Shown: positions 16,264 to 25,022 of the stretch, piece by piece
Position numbering within the stretch: position 1 is the stretch's first letter
How the letters are laid out: each line of letters begins with the position of its first letter
Source of the DNA: Rhodococcus sp. 06-235-1A
GTDB lineage: Bacteria; Actinomycetota; Actinomycetes; Mycobacteriales; Mycobacteriaceae
Assembly (NCBI RefSeq): GCF_002258785.1
Contig: NZ_NOYI01000013.1
Span: forward strand, 62,001 to 126,000
Length of the DNA: 64,000 nt
Direction of reading: 5' to 3'
Translations under genes and position numbers: made by a program
Notes under the pieces: generated by a model
The model's database searches: none
What the model saw: only the letters and a program-made list of their open reading frames with translations
What the model was told of the DNA's origin: nothing

Positions 16264-18780
16264 TCATCTGCTCGACCCCTGTGCCGAGTTCTGGATCGGC
16301 TCGATTCGAACCGGCACGTTCTTGTGCCAGGGAGTGCCGAAGAACTTGTCCCGACGAGTGATCGATGTCAACGTGTTGAGAGGCACCCCGACGACTGTCT
16401 CGTTGCCGTCACCCGTGGGGTAGGTGACGCCCATTCCGTTCGGAAGCGACACATGGCCGGCTTGCATCATGTCGCTGACTTCCACCACGGTCGAGGCGCT
16501 ACCTGTCTCCGTGATCAGCCGAACGGTGTCACCTGTGGCCACCCCCATCGATTCCGCATCGGAGGGACACATCCGCAACGCTCCCTCTTTGTCCCGTCGT
16601 CTCCATTCGGGATCACGGATAATGACGTTGGCGGTGAAAGCTCGTCGCTCACCCGCGGACAGGATGAAGGGGTAGTCGTCGCTGGTGTAGCCCGGTTCTT
16701 CTCGGTCGAGCAGCCGCAATTCCGCGAGCAGCTCCGGTATGGCGGCGTGGATCTTGCCGTCGGGGTGGCGGATGTAGCGCCATGCGTCCTCGTACCGGTC
16801 TTCGGTGAAGGTCACGCCCTGCGGATCGGCGAGAATGGCGTCGAAGAGTTGATCTCCTTGCGCGGCACCGTCTCGGTCGAATCCGGCCCGCCGCGCGGCA
16901 TCCGGGTTGGCGATGCAGGCGAGCTGTGCAAGGCCCCAGATCAGCGCCGTGGATTCCTTGCCTACGTCGAGCGTGGCTCCGAGTGTGCGGTACAGGATGT
17001 ACGGCAGGAGCCCGGCCAATTCCGGCTTCTGCTCGATGGTCGAGAAGAGTGCCAGGTTGAACGTCGCCGAACCCGTACGTGCCGCCGCACCGAGGGCCGA
17101 CAGCACGTTGTCGTCCACGACGCCGAGTCTGTCGATGATCTCGGCGTAGATGTCGGGCTCGGATCGAGTGCCTGCCATCGGCTGCATGAGCGGCACCCGT
17201 AGCTGGAACACGTTGTGCGGGAAGTGAAGAGTGAACAGTGACGCTTCGTACTTCTCGAATTGGCTCGAGGCAGGGAGAACGTAATCGGCCTCCCGCGCTG
17301 TCTCGGTGAGTGCGACGTCGACCACGACCGTCAGTTCGAGACTGCGCATCGCGCGACGGAATCGGTCGCTGTCCGCCAGGGAGTGCAGAGGATTGGACGA
17401 GTCGATCCACATGGCGCGCAGTCGATCAGGGTGATCGTTCAGTATCTCGTCGGCGATCGAGTTCCCCGGTATGAGGCCGGAGACGATGCGAGCGCCGGTG
17501 ACCGGTGTGAAGCCCGTCTGGTACGGATTACCCATCGTGCGTGCTATCGGATCGGCCACGGCTACCGACACGGAGGAGAAAAAGTTGTTCAGGGCGAGCT
17601 GCGCCGCGCGCTCGACGATGCTGCGAGTCCTGCGATGGCCTCCCATCCGAGTCGTCAACGACCGCACCGCACCTGCACCTGCGCGCATGGCGCGTAGTGC
17701 GGCGATTCGACGTGCCGCATCGAGCGGCGGTCTGTTCTCGCGCGGGATGGGGAACCAGGCACCGGCGAGAGGGAAGACCCACGAATGCATGTGCATACCA
17801 CCGGGCTTGGCGAAGTTCCCAGTGAGCACCCACATCAATTTCTGCAGATACGCGCACACCGTGCTGTTGGGGGACTGCTGAATTCCCAGGTCCTCGTACG
17901 TCGCGACGCTGCTTGCCCGTCCGATGCGACGTGCGGCCGCACGAATGTCGTTTTCCGGCACACCGCACCGACGAGCGTAGTCGGTGATGTCCACACTGCG
18001 GAGTAGCTCGAGGACGTCGTGCACCCCCACGGTGTGGGTCGCGAGCCACTCGTGGGCGATCAGATTCTCCTGCACGAGAGTGGCATCGAGAGCTGCGAGG
18101 CACCACGCGTCCGTCCCGGGCTTCACTTGCAGGTGGTGGTCCGCCAGCTCCGCTGTCTCGCTTCTGCGCGGGTCGATCACGATGATCGACCGCTCCGGAT
18201 CACGGGCGATCTCTTTGAGTGTGGGCCGTGCTCGAGCCAGTCCGTGGGACTGCCACGGGTTCTTGCCGACGAACACGGCCACTTCGGAATTCTCGAAGTC
18301 GCCTGCGGTGTGACTGCCGTAGAGCTCACCGTCGACGAACGCTTCACCCGTCTTCTCCTGCGCCAGAGCATTCGACGTGTATTTCGCTCCGACTGCGTGA
18401 AACAGGGATCGACCATAGGCAGCGCCGAGATGATTGCCCTGTCCGCCGCCACCGTAGAAGAAGATGCGTTCGCCTCCGTGTCGTTCACGAACTGCCCGCA
18501 GACGTTCAGCGATCTCGTCGAGCGCGGTAGTCCAGTCGATCTCCTCGTAGGTGCCGTCCGCACGGCGTCGCAGAGGCGAGTCGATGCGGTGAGCGCCGTT
18601 TTGATAACGGTCCAACCGGAGCGGCTTCTCGCAGGTGTAGCCCTGCGATCCGGGATGATCCTTGTCGCCTCGGATCTTGAGAAGCGCCCTGTCCTCGACC
18701 TTCACCTCGATACCGCAATTGCACTCGCACAGAATGCATGCCGTCTTCTGCCAGTCGCCGGTGGCGCCGTTCTCGACCAT
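16264..18780 (-). CDS. Molybdopterin oxidoreductase, bis-MGD (DMSO reductase) family, paralogue 1
   Basis: An 838-residue catalytic subunit of the FdhA/NapA/DMSO-reductase superfamily. Cys15, Cys18, Cys22 and Cys50 (CILCECNC then GYTCEK) form the N-terminal [4Fe-4S] site; GGGGQGNHLG, VFVGKNPWQSHG, QVKPGTDAWCL and EDLGIQQSPNS line the molybdopterin domains, and the C-terminal cap has TGDTVRLITETGSA and VSLPNGMGV. Where formate dehydrogenases and nitrate reductases have the Sec/Cys metal ligand, this protein reads ALAQEKTGEAF, so no cysteine or selenocysteine ligand is apparent. It resembles uncharacterised mycobacterial oxidoreductases of the Rv0197 kind (from memory). No signal peptide is seen, so it is cytosolic. 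It lies 48 bases downstream of moeA paralogue 2 on the same strand. Substrate unknown; 'formate dehydrogenase' should not be assumed. Confidence 0.9.
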   Translation of the reverse strand: MVENGATGDWQKTACILCECNCGIEVKVEDRALLKIRGDKDHPGSQGYTCEKPLRLDRYQNGAHRIDSPLRRRADGTYEEIDWTTALDEIAERLRAVRERHGGERIFFYGGGGQGNHLGAAYGRSLFHAVGAKYTSNALAQEKTGEAFVDGELYGSHTAGDFENSEVAVFVGKNPWQSHGLARARPTLKEIARDPERSIIVIDPRRSETAELADHHLQVKPGTDAWCLAALDATLVQENLIAHEWLATHTVGVHDVLELLRSVDITDYARRCGVPENDIRAAARRIGRASSVATYEDLGIQQSPNSTVCAYLQKLMWVLTGNFAKPGGMHMHSWVFPLAGAWFPIPRENRPPLDAARRIAALRAMRAGAGAVRSLTTRMGGHRRTRSIVERAAQLALNNFFSSVSVAVADPIARTMGNPYQTGFTPVTGARIVSGLIPGNSIADEILNDHPDRLRAMWIDSSNPLHSLADSDRFRRAMRSLELTVVVDVALTETAREADYVLPASSQFEKYEASLFTLHFPHNVFQLRVPLMQPMAGTRSEPDIYAEIIDRLGVVDDNVLSALGAAARTGSATFNLALFSTIEQKPELAGLLPYILYRTLGATLDVGKESTALIWGLAQLACIANPDAARRAGFDRDGAAQGDQLFDAILADPQGVTFTEDRYEDAWRYIRHPDGKIHAAIPELLAELRLLDREEPGYTSDDYPFILSAGERRAFTANVIIRDPEWRRRDKEGALRMCPSDAESMGVATGDTVRLITETGSASTVVEVSDMMQAGHVSLPNGMGVTYPTGDGNETVVGVPLNTLTSITRRDKFFGTPWHKNVPVRIEPIQNSAQGSSR

Positions 18781-18828
18781 GGAGCTCTCTTTTCACTCGT
18801 TACATGTCATCGGATGTGATCGCGCGGG

Positions 18829-20040
18829 TCAGAGCACTGTCGCCGTGACCGTCTCGCCGGCGTCGAGGGAAGGAACTGCACCGTTCAATTCCACGAGATA
18901 GCCCGCCTCTCGCGCCGCGCCGAGCCCGTGCTTTCCCGAGCCGGTGAGCATGGCGATCGACCCGTCGGGGCGTCCGATCGCGAGGTCCAGGGTGTGTCTT
19001 CCACACTTCCTGGGTAGTGGATGTGCCAACGGCACCCGCAGGGTAGGACGGTTGTCCGGAACCAGGCCCATAGCGCGTCGGAGAATCGGACGCGCGAGAA
19101 GCTCGAATGAAGCGTAGGCGGCAAGGGGGTTTCCAGGAAAGGTCAATAACGTTGTGCCGAAAGCGGTTCCGGCACCTTGGGGTCGCCCGGGCGACATCGC
19201 GACGCCGGCGAAGCGCACGCCGTAGGGCATCAGCGTTTGCTTGACCACCTCGTGATCCCCGGCGCTGACTCCGCCCGATGTGATGACGACGTCTGCACAC
19301 GCTCCGAGCTCTGCTAGGTGCGATCTGAGTTGGTTCACCGAGTCCGGCAAGGCAATACACGCCACGAGTTCGGCACCGCAGTCTTCGACCGCGGCCGACA
19401 GGAGTGCCGAGTTGGAGTCGTGAATACGACCGTGACGCAGAAGAGTGGCAGCGTCGACGATCTCGGCGCCGGTCGACACCACGGCGACCCGGATCCGACG
19501 GTGTACGAGAACCCGTCCCAGACCGGATGCAGCCAGTAGTCCGATACGCGACGGCGTCAGGACCGTTCCCGCATCGAAGAGGCGCTCCGGAGGCATGACG
19601 TCCTCCCCGGTTCTCCGCATATTCGCGCCGGCCCTGCTCGGGCTACCGAACACCGCCTCTGTTCCGTCGTACCGGGCATCCTCCACCGGAACCACGGCGT
19701 CGGCCCCTGCAGGTATCGGGGCACCGGTCATGATGCGGGCAACCGTTCCCGCACGTAGTTCTTCTCGTGTTCCATCACCTGCGGCTATCACGCGTGCAAC
19801 AGGGAGGTGTACGACCGCGTCGGGTCCGGCACCGACCAGGTCGGCGACGTGCACCGCGTACCCGTCGACTGCGGAGTTGTCGAAGGGCGGAAGTGGGATC
19901 GGAGCATCGACCTCCGAGCCGAGGGCGCGTCCTGCTGCCTGCGACAGGGGCGTCATCACCGTGGGGGTGCGCGAGATCAAGCCGTCGATGAGCGCACGAT
20001 GTTCTTCCACCGTCCGCAGGCCGGGTACCGACCGCATCAT
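18829..20040 (-). CDS. moeA: MoeA, molybdopterin molybdenumtransferase (paralogue 2)
   Basis: A 403-residue MoeA with the same landmarks as the paralogue at 14948: PPFDNSAVDGYAVHVADLVG, RIMTGAPIPAGADAVVPVED, VAVVSTGAEIVD, VITSGGVSAGDHEVVKQTL and LTFPGNPLAAYASFELLARP. The two copies are clearly related and probably arose by duplication along with the oxidoreductases. The start is the ATG at 20040, or the adjacent one at 20037. It is the promoter-proximal gene of a leftward pair with the oxidoreductase at 16264-18780 and is divergent from the second oxidoreductase across a 350-base regulatory region. Confidence 0.93.
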   Translation of the reverse strand: MMRSVPGLRTVEEHRALIDGLISRTPTVMTPLSQAAGRALGSEVDAPIPLPPFDNSAVDGYAVHVADLVGAGPDAVVHLPVARVIAAGDGTREELRAGTVARIMTGAPIPAGADAVVPVEDARYDGTEAVFGSPSRAGANMRRTGEDVMPPERLFDAGTVLTPSRIGLLAASGLGRVLVHRRIRVAVVSTGAEIVDAATLLRHGRIHDSNSALLSAAVEDCGAELVACIALPDSVNQLRSHLAELGACADVVITSGGVSAGDHEVVKQTLMPYGVRFAGVAMSPGRPQGAGTAFGTTLLTFPGNPLAAYASFELLARPILRRAMGLVPDNRPTLRVPLAHPLPRKCGRHTLDLAIGRPDGSIAMLTGSGKHGLGAAREAGYLVELNGAVPSLDAGETVTATVL

Positions 20041-20390
20041 GAGCGCAGGAAGTCGATGACGACCGCAGTCGAAAGATGGATGTCATCGATGTACGTCACG
20101 AGCCCCAAGTCCTATGCATTCTGTCATAATACAGAGGATCATCTGCGGCGCAACGAACTTCGGTAGAACGGCCGAACTGCCGTGTGAAGTGTGCGCGTGC
20201 ACAATGATTCCGGCGAAGGTATGTACTCCCGTACCTTGTCGTCGATACCCAATCGCGCGACACTCGCCATCACTGCCGATCGCAGTCGAGGCATCGAAAT
20301 CGTTTCATCACCGCCTCATTCGACTGCGCAACGACTCGATTGTGCAGCAGGCGTACTATGCAGTTCCACATACAATTACTGGAGACGAAT
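20041..20390. promoter_or_regulatory. Divergent regulatory region of the molybdenum locus, with TGTGC-N4-GCACA repeat (copy 3)
   Basis: A 350-base gene-free region between moeA paralogue 2 (leftward) and oxidoreductase paralogue 2 (rightward). It holds TGTGCGCGTGCACA at 20190-20203, identical to the fdxA-upstream copy, the shared string CATCGATGTACG near 20084, and a smaller inverted repeat TCTGT-N6-ACAGA near 20117-20132. The AT-richer stretch around CATAATACAG could hold a promoter. I see no credible small gene inside it. Confidence 0.5.
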
Positions 20391-22637
20391 GTGACGGACG
20401 AGAGCAGTGTGGACTGGAAGAAGACCGCCTGCATTCTGTGCGAAAACAACTGTGGTATCACCGTTTCCACGGAAGGTCGGAGGATCGCCAAGATTCGTGG
20501 CGACAAGGACCACCCCAAGTCGCTCGGATACACCTGCAACAAAGCGCTCAGGCTGGACCACTACCAGAACGGCGGGTCGCGACTGGATACTCCGATGCGA
20601 CGCGAGGCCGACGGCACGTACATGCCGGTCGACTGGGATACGGCGATCGCAGAGATCGCACGGCGTCTGGGCTCCGTTCGTGACAAGCACGGCGGTGAGA
20701 GCATCTTCTTCTGTGGCGGCGGCGGACAGGGAAATCATCTGGGCGGTGCCTACGCCGGTGCGCTGATACGCGGACTGGGTGCGCGGTATCGATCGAACGC
20801 CATCGCGCAGGAGAAGACCGGAGAGGCGTGGGTCGACGCGCACCTCACAGGTAGCCACACTGTGGGCGACTTCGACCGTGCGCAGGTCAGTGTGTTTCTC
20901 GGCAAGAATCCGTGGCAGTCGCACGGTGTCGCCCGAGCTCGTACCGTGCTGCAGGAGATCGGCAAAGACCCCCTCAGGTCGATGATCGTCCTGGATCCGG
21001 TGCGAACGGAAACTGCAGAGCGCGCCGACATACATCTACAGATCAAGCCGGGAACCGACGCGTGGTGCCTTGCAGCCATTTTGGCGATCGTCGTCGATAA
21101 CGGGATGATGGACCACGCCTTCCTGCACGAGAACACAGTTGGTGTCGAACAGGTAGTGGCCGCAGTTCACGGACTCGACGTTTCGGCCTACGCAGGTGTG
21201 TGCGGAGTGGACGAGTCCGCGATCAGGCGCGCGGCGCATCTCATCGGGACAGCGGACAGCGTCTCGATCTACGAGGATCTCGGAGTCCAGCAGAGCCCCA
21301 ACAGCACCTTGGTCTCCTACCTCGAGAAGCTCATCTGGCTCGTCACCGGAAATTTCGCGAAAAGTGGTGCCATGCATAATCACTCGTGGCTCGCACCATT
21401 GTTGAACTACTCACTCGACGTCAAAAGCACACCGGTTCACGGTACGCCGATGTTCGGTGGGTTGGTTCCGGGTAACGCCATCGCAGAGGAGGTGTCGAAC
21501 AACCACCCCGCGAGGTTCCGGGCAATGGTGATCGAGTCGTCCAACCCTGCGCATTCGATGGCCGACTCTGCAAGCTTTCGCACAGCGATGGACGAACTCG
21601 AATTCAGCCTGGTGATCGACGTTGCGATGACCGAGACTGCACGACGCGCCGATTACGTGCTTCCCGCGTCCAGTCAGTTCGAGAAATGGGAGGCGACGTT
21701 CTTCTGTCTCGAATACCCGCGCAACAGCTTTCAGTTGCGGGCACCGATACTCGACCCATTGCCGGGAACGTTGCCCGAACCCGAGATCTATGCACGATTG
21801 ATCAACGAATTGGGCTTGGTGAAACCCCGCTGGATCATCTTGCTGCGTGGGGCGCTCAAGCTGGGCCACAAGGTGTACGCAGCAACGTTTCTTGCCTTGC
21901 TCGGGCTCGACAAGAAGTCCGTCCCGGTCGCCGCGTACCTGCTCTACGCAACGCTCGGCCCCACGCTCCCGAACGGCGCGACATCGGCTGCGGCGCTGTG
22001 GGCGCTGTCCCACAAGATCTACCGCGAGCACCCCCGATCGGTCCGCGCAGCGGGCCATCGCAATGCCGAAGCCTTGTTCGCCGCAATTCTGGAGAACCGA
22101 TCAGGCGTCGAGATGACCGTCGACGACCTCGACGGCGGAGCGTGGGACTATGTTCCCGCCGCCAACAGACCTATACAGCTGGCCATCGCACCCCTGCTGG
22201 GCTCCTTGAGAAACCTGAAGAACAGCGATCCGTCTCACACCAGCGATGACTTCCCTTTCGTACTCTCCGCAGGCGAACGTCGCGCGTTCACTGCGAACAC
22301 CATTTTTCGGGACGACACCTGGCGCAAACGGGGCGGGAACGGTGCATTGCGTATCTGCCCGGTCGACGCCGAGGCGCTCGGACTGTCCGAAGGCTGCAGT
22401 GCCAAGATCACGACCGCCAAGGGGTCGGCCGTGGCACAGGTCGAGATCACGAACACGATGCAACCCGGCCATATCTCCCTTCCCAACGGCTTCGGACTCG
22501 ACCTTCCCGGTTCCGCGGCCCGCGTCGGAGTTGCACCCAACGAATTGACCGATGCCGCTCGCCGCGACGAGTTTTCCGCGACTCCGTGGCACAAGCACGT
22601 GCCCGCGCGCGTGGACGCAATGCCCGCCCTGGAGTGA
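20391..22637 (+). CDS. Molybdopterin oxidoreductase, bis-MGD (DMSO reductase) family, paralogue 2
   Basis: A 748-residue paralogue of the enzyme at 16264-18780. Cys14, Cys17, Cys21 and Cys49 (CILCENNC, GYTCNK) form the N-terminal cluster site, and FFCGGGGQGNHLGGAY, VFLGKNPWQSHGVARAR, QIKPGTDAWCLAAI, EDLGVQQSPNSTLVSY and the C-terminal cap (CSAKITTAKGSAVAQV, ISLPNGFGLDLPG) are conserved. As in paralogue 1 the usual metal-ligand position reads AIAQEKTGEAW with no cysteine. It is about 90 residues shorter, lacking most of an insert after the segment ending LTGNFAK. I chose the GTG at 20391, 6 bases after GGAG and aligned with the paralogue's start; an ATG at 20358 is in frame. A TOBE-domain gene follows. 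Substrate unknown. Confidence 0.9.
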   Translation: MTDESSVDWKKTACILCENNCGITVSTEGRRIAKIRGDKDHPKSLGYTCNKALRLDHYQNGGSRLDTPMRREADGTYMPVDWDTAIAEIARRLGSVRDKHGGESIFFCGGGGQGNHLGGAYAGALIRGLGARYRSNAIAQEKTGEAWVDAHLTGSHTVGDFDRAQVSVFLGKNPWQSHGVARARTVLQEIGKDPLRSMIVLDPVRTETAERADIHLQIKPGTDAWCLAAILAIVVDNGMMDHAFLHENTVGVEQVVAAVHGLDVSAYAGVCGVDESAIRRAAHLIGTADSVSIYEDLGVQQSPNSTLVSYLEKLIWLVTGNFAKSGAMHNHSWLAPLLNYSLDVKSTPVHGTPMFGGLVPGNAIAEEVSNNHPARFRAMVIESSNPAHSMADSASFRTAMDELEFSLVIDVAMTETARRADYVLPASSQFEKWEATFFCLEYPRNSFQLRAPILDPLPGTLPEPEIYARLINELGLVKPRWIILLRGALKLGHKVYAATFLALLGLDKKSVPVAAYLLYATLGPTLPNGATSAAALWALSHKIYREHPRSVRAAGHRNAEALFAAILENRSGVEMTVDDLDGGAWDYVPAANRPIQLAIAPLLGSLRNLKNSDPSHTSDDFPFVLSAGERRAFTANTIFRDDTWRKRGGNGALRICPVDAEALGLSEGCSAKITTAKGSAVAQVEITNTMQPGHISLPNGFGLDLPGSAARVGVAPNELTDAARRDEFSATPWHKHVPARVDAMPALE

Positions 22638-22758
22638 GCAGGGGGGCTCGGCAGTGCGGGTCGGACAGCACCGAAGAATGCAGACGCTGTGTGGCACCTC
22701 CAGTATCGTTCGCTTCGCTCGACCATTCATGAACTACTTTTCACATGGAGGAACCATC

Positions 22759-22971
22759 GTGCGACTGTCCACCCGCAATCAGCTCGTCGGCACCATCACC
22801 GAGGTCACGCTCGGCAGTGTGATGGCGACGGTGAAGGTTCGTCTCGACGGCAGCGACCAGACAGTCACCTCCTCGATCACCCGCGAGGCCGCCGAGGAGC
22901 TCGGGCTCGCGGTGGGGCAGCAGGCAACCGCGTTCGTCAAATCCACCGAGGTGACGATCGGCGTCGAGTGA
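22759..22971 (+). CDS. TOBE-domain molybdate/molybdopterin-binding protein (Mop-like)
   Basis: A 70-residue single TOBE domain (LSTRNQLVGTITEVTLGSVM then KVRLDGSDQTVTSSIT and VGQQATAFVKSTEVTIGV), the molbindin/Mop fold that binds molybdate as a ring of subunits and buffers it in the cytosol. The GTG at 22759 follows GGAGG at good distance; a longer frame upstream lacks support. Its position directly downstream of the second oxidoreductase, on the same strand, links it to molybdenum supply for this locus. No molybdate ABC transporter is in the window. Confidence 0.9.
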   Translation: MRLSTRNQLVGTITEVTLGSVMATVKVRLDGSDQTVTSSITREAAEELGLAVGQQATAFVKSTEVTIGVE

Positions 22972-22984
22972 GAAGTCCAGCGGG

Positions 22985-23389
22985 TCAGTCCATCTTGTCG
23001 GTCGCAGTGTTCGACGCCATCTCGGCGGCGAATTCCGTAGCCATGGCCCGGGAGAGTGCCTGTGCCGCCGACAGCGGACGCACCATCACGGTGAAGTCGT
23101 CGATCAGGCCGTCGGAATCGAGGTGCAGGATGTCGCAGCCATGGACGGTCACATCGTCGATGCGGGCCTCGAAGAACAGGACGTGATCGCGACCGCCGAT
23201 GTCTTCGACAGTTCGGACGTATCGCAAGTCGCGGAACACCCGCGTGACGGCCCGCAGTATCGCTGCGGTCATCGGTTTGCCGTGGTACGGCTTGAACGCA
23301 ACTGGCGAGCTGAAGACGACGTCGTCAGCAAGGGTGGAGGCCATGGCGTCGTGGTCGTTCGCCTCGACGGCTTGTCGGAACCGCTGCAC
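22985..23389 (-). CDS. NTF2/SnoaL-like protein
   Basis: A 134-residue alpha+beta barrel protein of the SnoaL/NTF2-like superfamily (FRQAVEANDHDAMASTLADD, VVFSSPVAFKPYHGK, HVLFFEARIDDVTVHGCDIL, GLIDDFTVMVRPL). The conserved GLIDDFTV and HGCDILH segments suggest a ligand-binding cavity, but members range from isomerases to accessory proteins, so no reaction is assigned. The GTG at 23389 follows AGGAG. It converges on the TOBE gene with 13 bases between them and lies downstream of a PadR regulator on the same strand, with an 89-base gap. Confidence 0.8.
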   Translation of the reverse strand: MQRFRQAVEANDHDAMASTLADDVVFSSPVAFKPYHGKPMTAAILRAVTRVFRDLRYVRTVEDIGGRDHVLFFEARIDDVTVHGCDILHLDSDGLIDDFTVMVRPLSAAQALSRAMATEFAAEMASNTATDKMD

Positions 23390-23478
23390 GCGTCATCTCC
23401 TGAGTAGGGTCGGACCCGGGTTCGGGTGTTACCCGCGAACGATACACAACTTTGTGACTATTGATCGGGCAATGGCGG

Positions 23479-24039
23479 TCATCGTCGACCAGCGCGGACC
23501 TCGAGTACGTCGAGAACCCGGGCACCCCAGCGGAGAGATTCTTCCTCGAACATTCGTCCTCGCATCAGGGTGAGGTATGGGCCGATACGATCTGCGGTCG
23601 TCAGGAAGTCGGTCTCGGTGCGTCCGTCGAGTAGGCGGTGCGCCATCCTGTCGTACCTGGCCAGCTTGTCGCGAGAGAGCTGCATCCGTTCACGGATCGC
23701 GCCCGTCATCGGCTCGAGGTCGCCGGCCTCCAGTGCGTGAACTGCCACCAGGTGCTCGTCGCGAATCGCGGGAAGCTTCGGGCGGCGGTGGCTGACCTGG
23801 CGCAGCGCCGCACGACCCTTGTCGGTCAGGCTGAACAGCTTCTTGTTGGGGCGACCGTCCTGCTCTACCAGTCTCGCGGTGATCACCTCGTCTCGATCCA
23901 TTCGATCGAGCTCGCGGTAGAGCTGTTGAGGAGTGGCAGTCCAGAAGTTGGCGACCGTTGCATCGAACGCCTTGGACAAGTCGTAGCCGGACAGCTCCCC
24001 GTCGACCAGTGCGGCGAGCACGGCATCACGTAGCGACAT
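23479..24039 (-). CDS. PadR-family transcriptional regulator
   Basis: A 186-residue PadR regulator: a winged helix-turn-helix at the N-terminus (VLAALVDGELSGYDLSKAFD, FWTATPQQLYRELDRM, GRPNKKLFSLTDKGRAAL) and a C-terminal helical dimerisation domain (MQLSRDKLARYDRMAHRLL). These regulators repress stress or detoxification genes in response to small aromatic or lipophilic ligands. It is divergent from the SGNH hydrolase gene at 24128, sharing an 88-base promoter region with an AT-rich segment, and may control it and the NTF2-like gene downstream. Confidence 0.92.
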   Translation of the reverse strand: MSLRDAVLAALVDGELSGYDLSKAFDATVANFWTATPQQLYRELDRMDRDEVITARLVEQDGRPNKKLFSLTDKGRAALRQVSHRRPKLPAIRDEHLVAVHALEAGDLEPMTGAIRERMQLSRDKLARYDRMAHRLLDGRTETDFLTTADRIGPYLTLMRGRMFEEESLRWGARVLDVLEVRAGRR

Positions 24040-24127
24040 GATCCGGCACAGTACCCGTCGGTCATGCCACGGGGCGTTCAGATAGTCAACTTGTTGTATA
24101 TTTCTGCTCGACGAAGGAGCGGTGAGT

Positions 24128-24907
24128 ATGGAGAACGAAGAAGGTCAGTTGCGGTACGTAGCTCTCGGTGACAGTCAGACGGAGGGGCTGAACGACGGCG
24201 ACGACAGGGCGGGCTTTCGTGGCTGGGCCGATCGGCTCTCCGAGCACATGGCCGAGAGCGACGACACGGTCGTGTACGCGAACCTCGCGGTGCGGGGTCG
24301 CAAAGCTGCTGAGGTCAGAGCCGAGCAATTGCCCGCCGCCGTGGCGTTGCGACCCACCGTCGCGTCCGTCGCTGCCGGCGTCAACGACATCTTGCGACCC
24401 CATTTCGATGCGCACACTGTGGCCGGTGAGCTGGGCGCAATGTTCGGCGCGCTGCGAGCGGTCGACTGCACCGTGATCACCATGACGTTTCCCCGCCTCG
24501 CACACCCCGTCCCGGGTCGAGCGATCATCGCTAAGCGTATGACCGAGCTGAACGCCGAGATTCGGATGGCTGCAGACGAATTCGGGGTGATAGTGATCGA
24601 TCTCGAGAAGCATGACGTGGCATCGGATCCGCGTCTGTGGAGCTGGGACCGCTTGCATCTGAACGAGACAGGACACGCGCGGCTGGCCGCGGCCGCCGCA
24701 TTCGCTCTCGGTCTGCCGGGTGCTACCGACGCATGGGATCGTCCTCTGGCCCCACTGGGGCGCCCACATCTGGTCTCCCGGGTTCGCGGCGATCTGAACT
24801 GGGCCGGAATGTTCCTCGCGCCGTGGTTGACGCGCCGCGTCCGTAGGCGCTCCTCGGGCGACAGCCGGACGGCAAAACGGCCCCAGCTGCTGTCGGTGCT
24901 GGAGTAG
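24128..24907 (+). CDS. SGNH/GDSL-type esterase
   Basis: A 259-residue SGNH hydrolase. The four blocks are visible: ALGDSQTEG with the nucleophilic serine near residue 17, a glycine in block II (LAVRGRKAAEVRAEQL), GVNDILRP with the block III asparagine, and WDRLHLNETGH with the aspartate-histidine pair. No signal peptide is present, so it is cytosolic, and it would deacylate small esters or lipids. The ATG at 24128 lies 8 bases after AAGGAG; a GTG at 24122 is too close to that site. The C-terminal end is basic. It is divergent from padR and convergent with the MDR reductase gene. Confidence 0.9.
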   Translation: MENEEGQLRYVALGDSQTEGLNDGDDRAGFRGWADRLSEHMAESDDTVVYANLAVRGRKAAEVRAEQLPAAVALRPTVASVAAGVNDILRPHFDAHTVAGELGAMFGALRAVDCTVITMTFPRLAHPVPGRAIIAKRMTELNAEIRMAADEFGVIVIDLEKHDVASDPRLWSWDRLHLNETGHARLAAAAAFALGLPGATDAWDRPLAPLGRPHLVSRVRGDLNWAGMFLAPWLTRRVRRRSSGDSRTAKRPQLLSVLE

Positions 24908-24980
24908 TGACGGCGACGCGCGGGAGGAAATTCGTCAGTTCATCTGCCGGGAGTGAGCGGAGTACGCCGCCGCAGGTCGT

Positions 24981-25000
24981 GCGGTCCAACGCCGGACCGC
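24981..25000. terminator. Hairpin between convergent genes, probable terminator
   Basis: GCGGTCC and GGACCGC form a 7-bp stem with a 6-base loop (AACGCC), 73 bases after the SGNH gene and 22 bases from the end of the convergent MDR gene. There is no T-run. Confidence 0.5.
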
Positions 25001-25022
25001 TCTGAACCGCCATGTCAGGGCT

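Noticed and set aside
16264..18780. Naming the oxidoreductase a formate dehydrogenase.
   Set aside because: The Sec/Cys ligand motif is absent and no FdhD or electron-transfer subunits are nearby.
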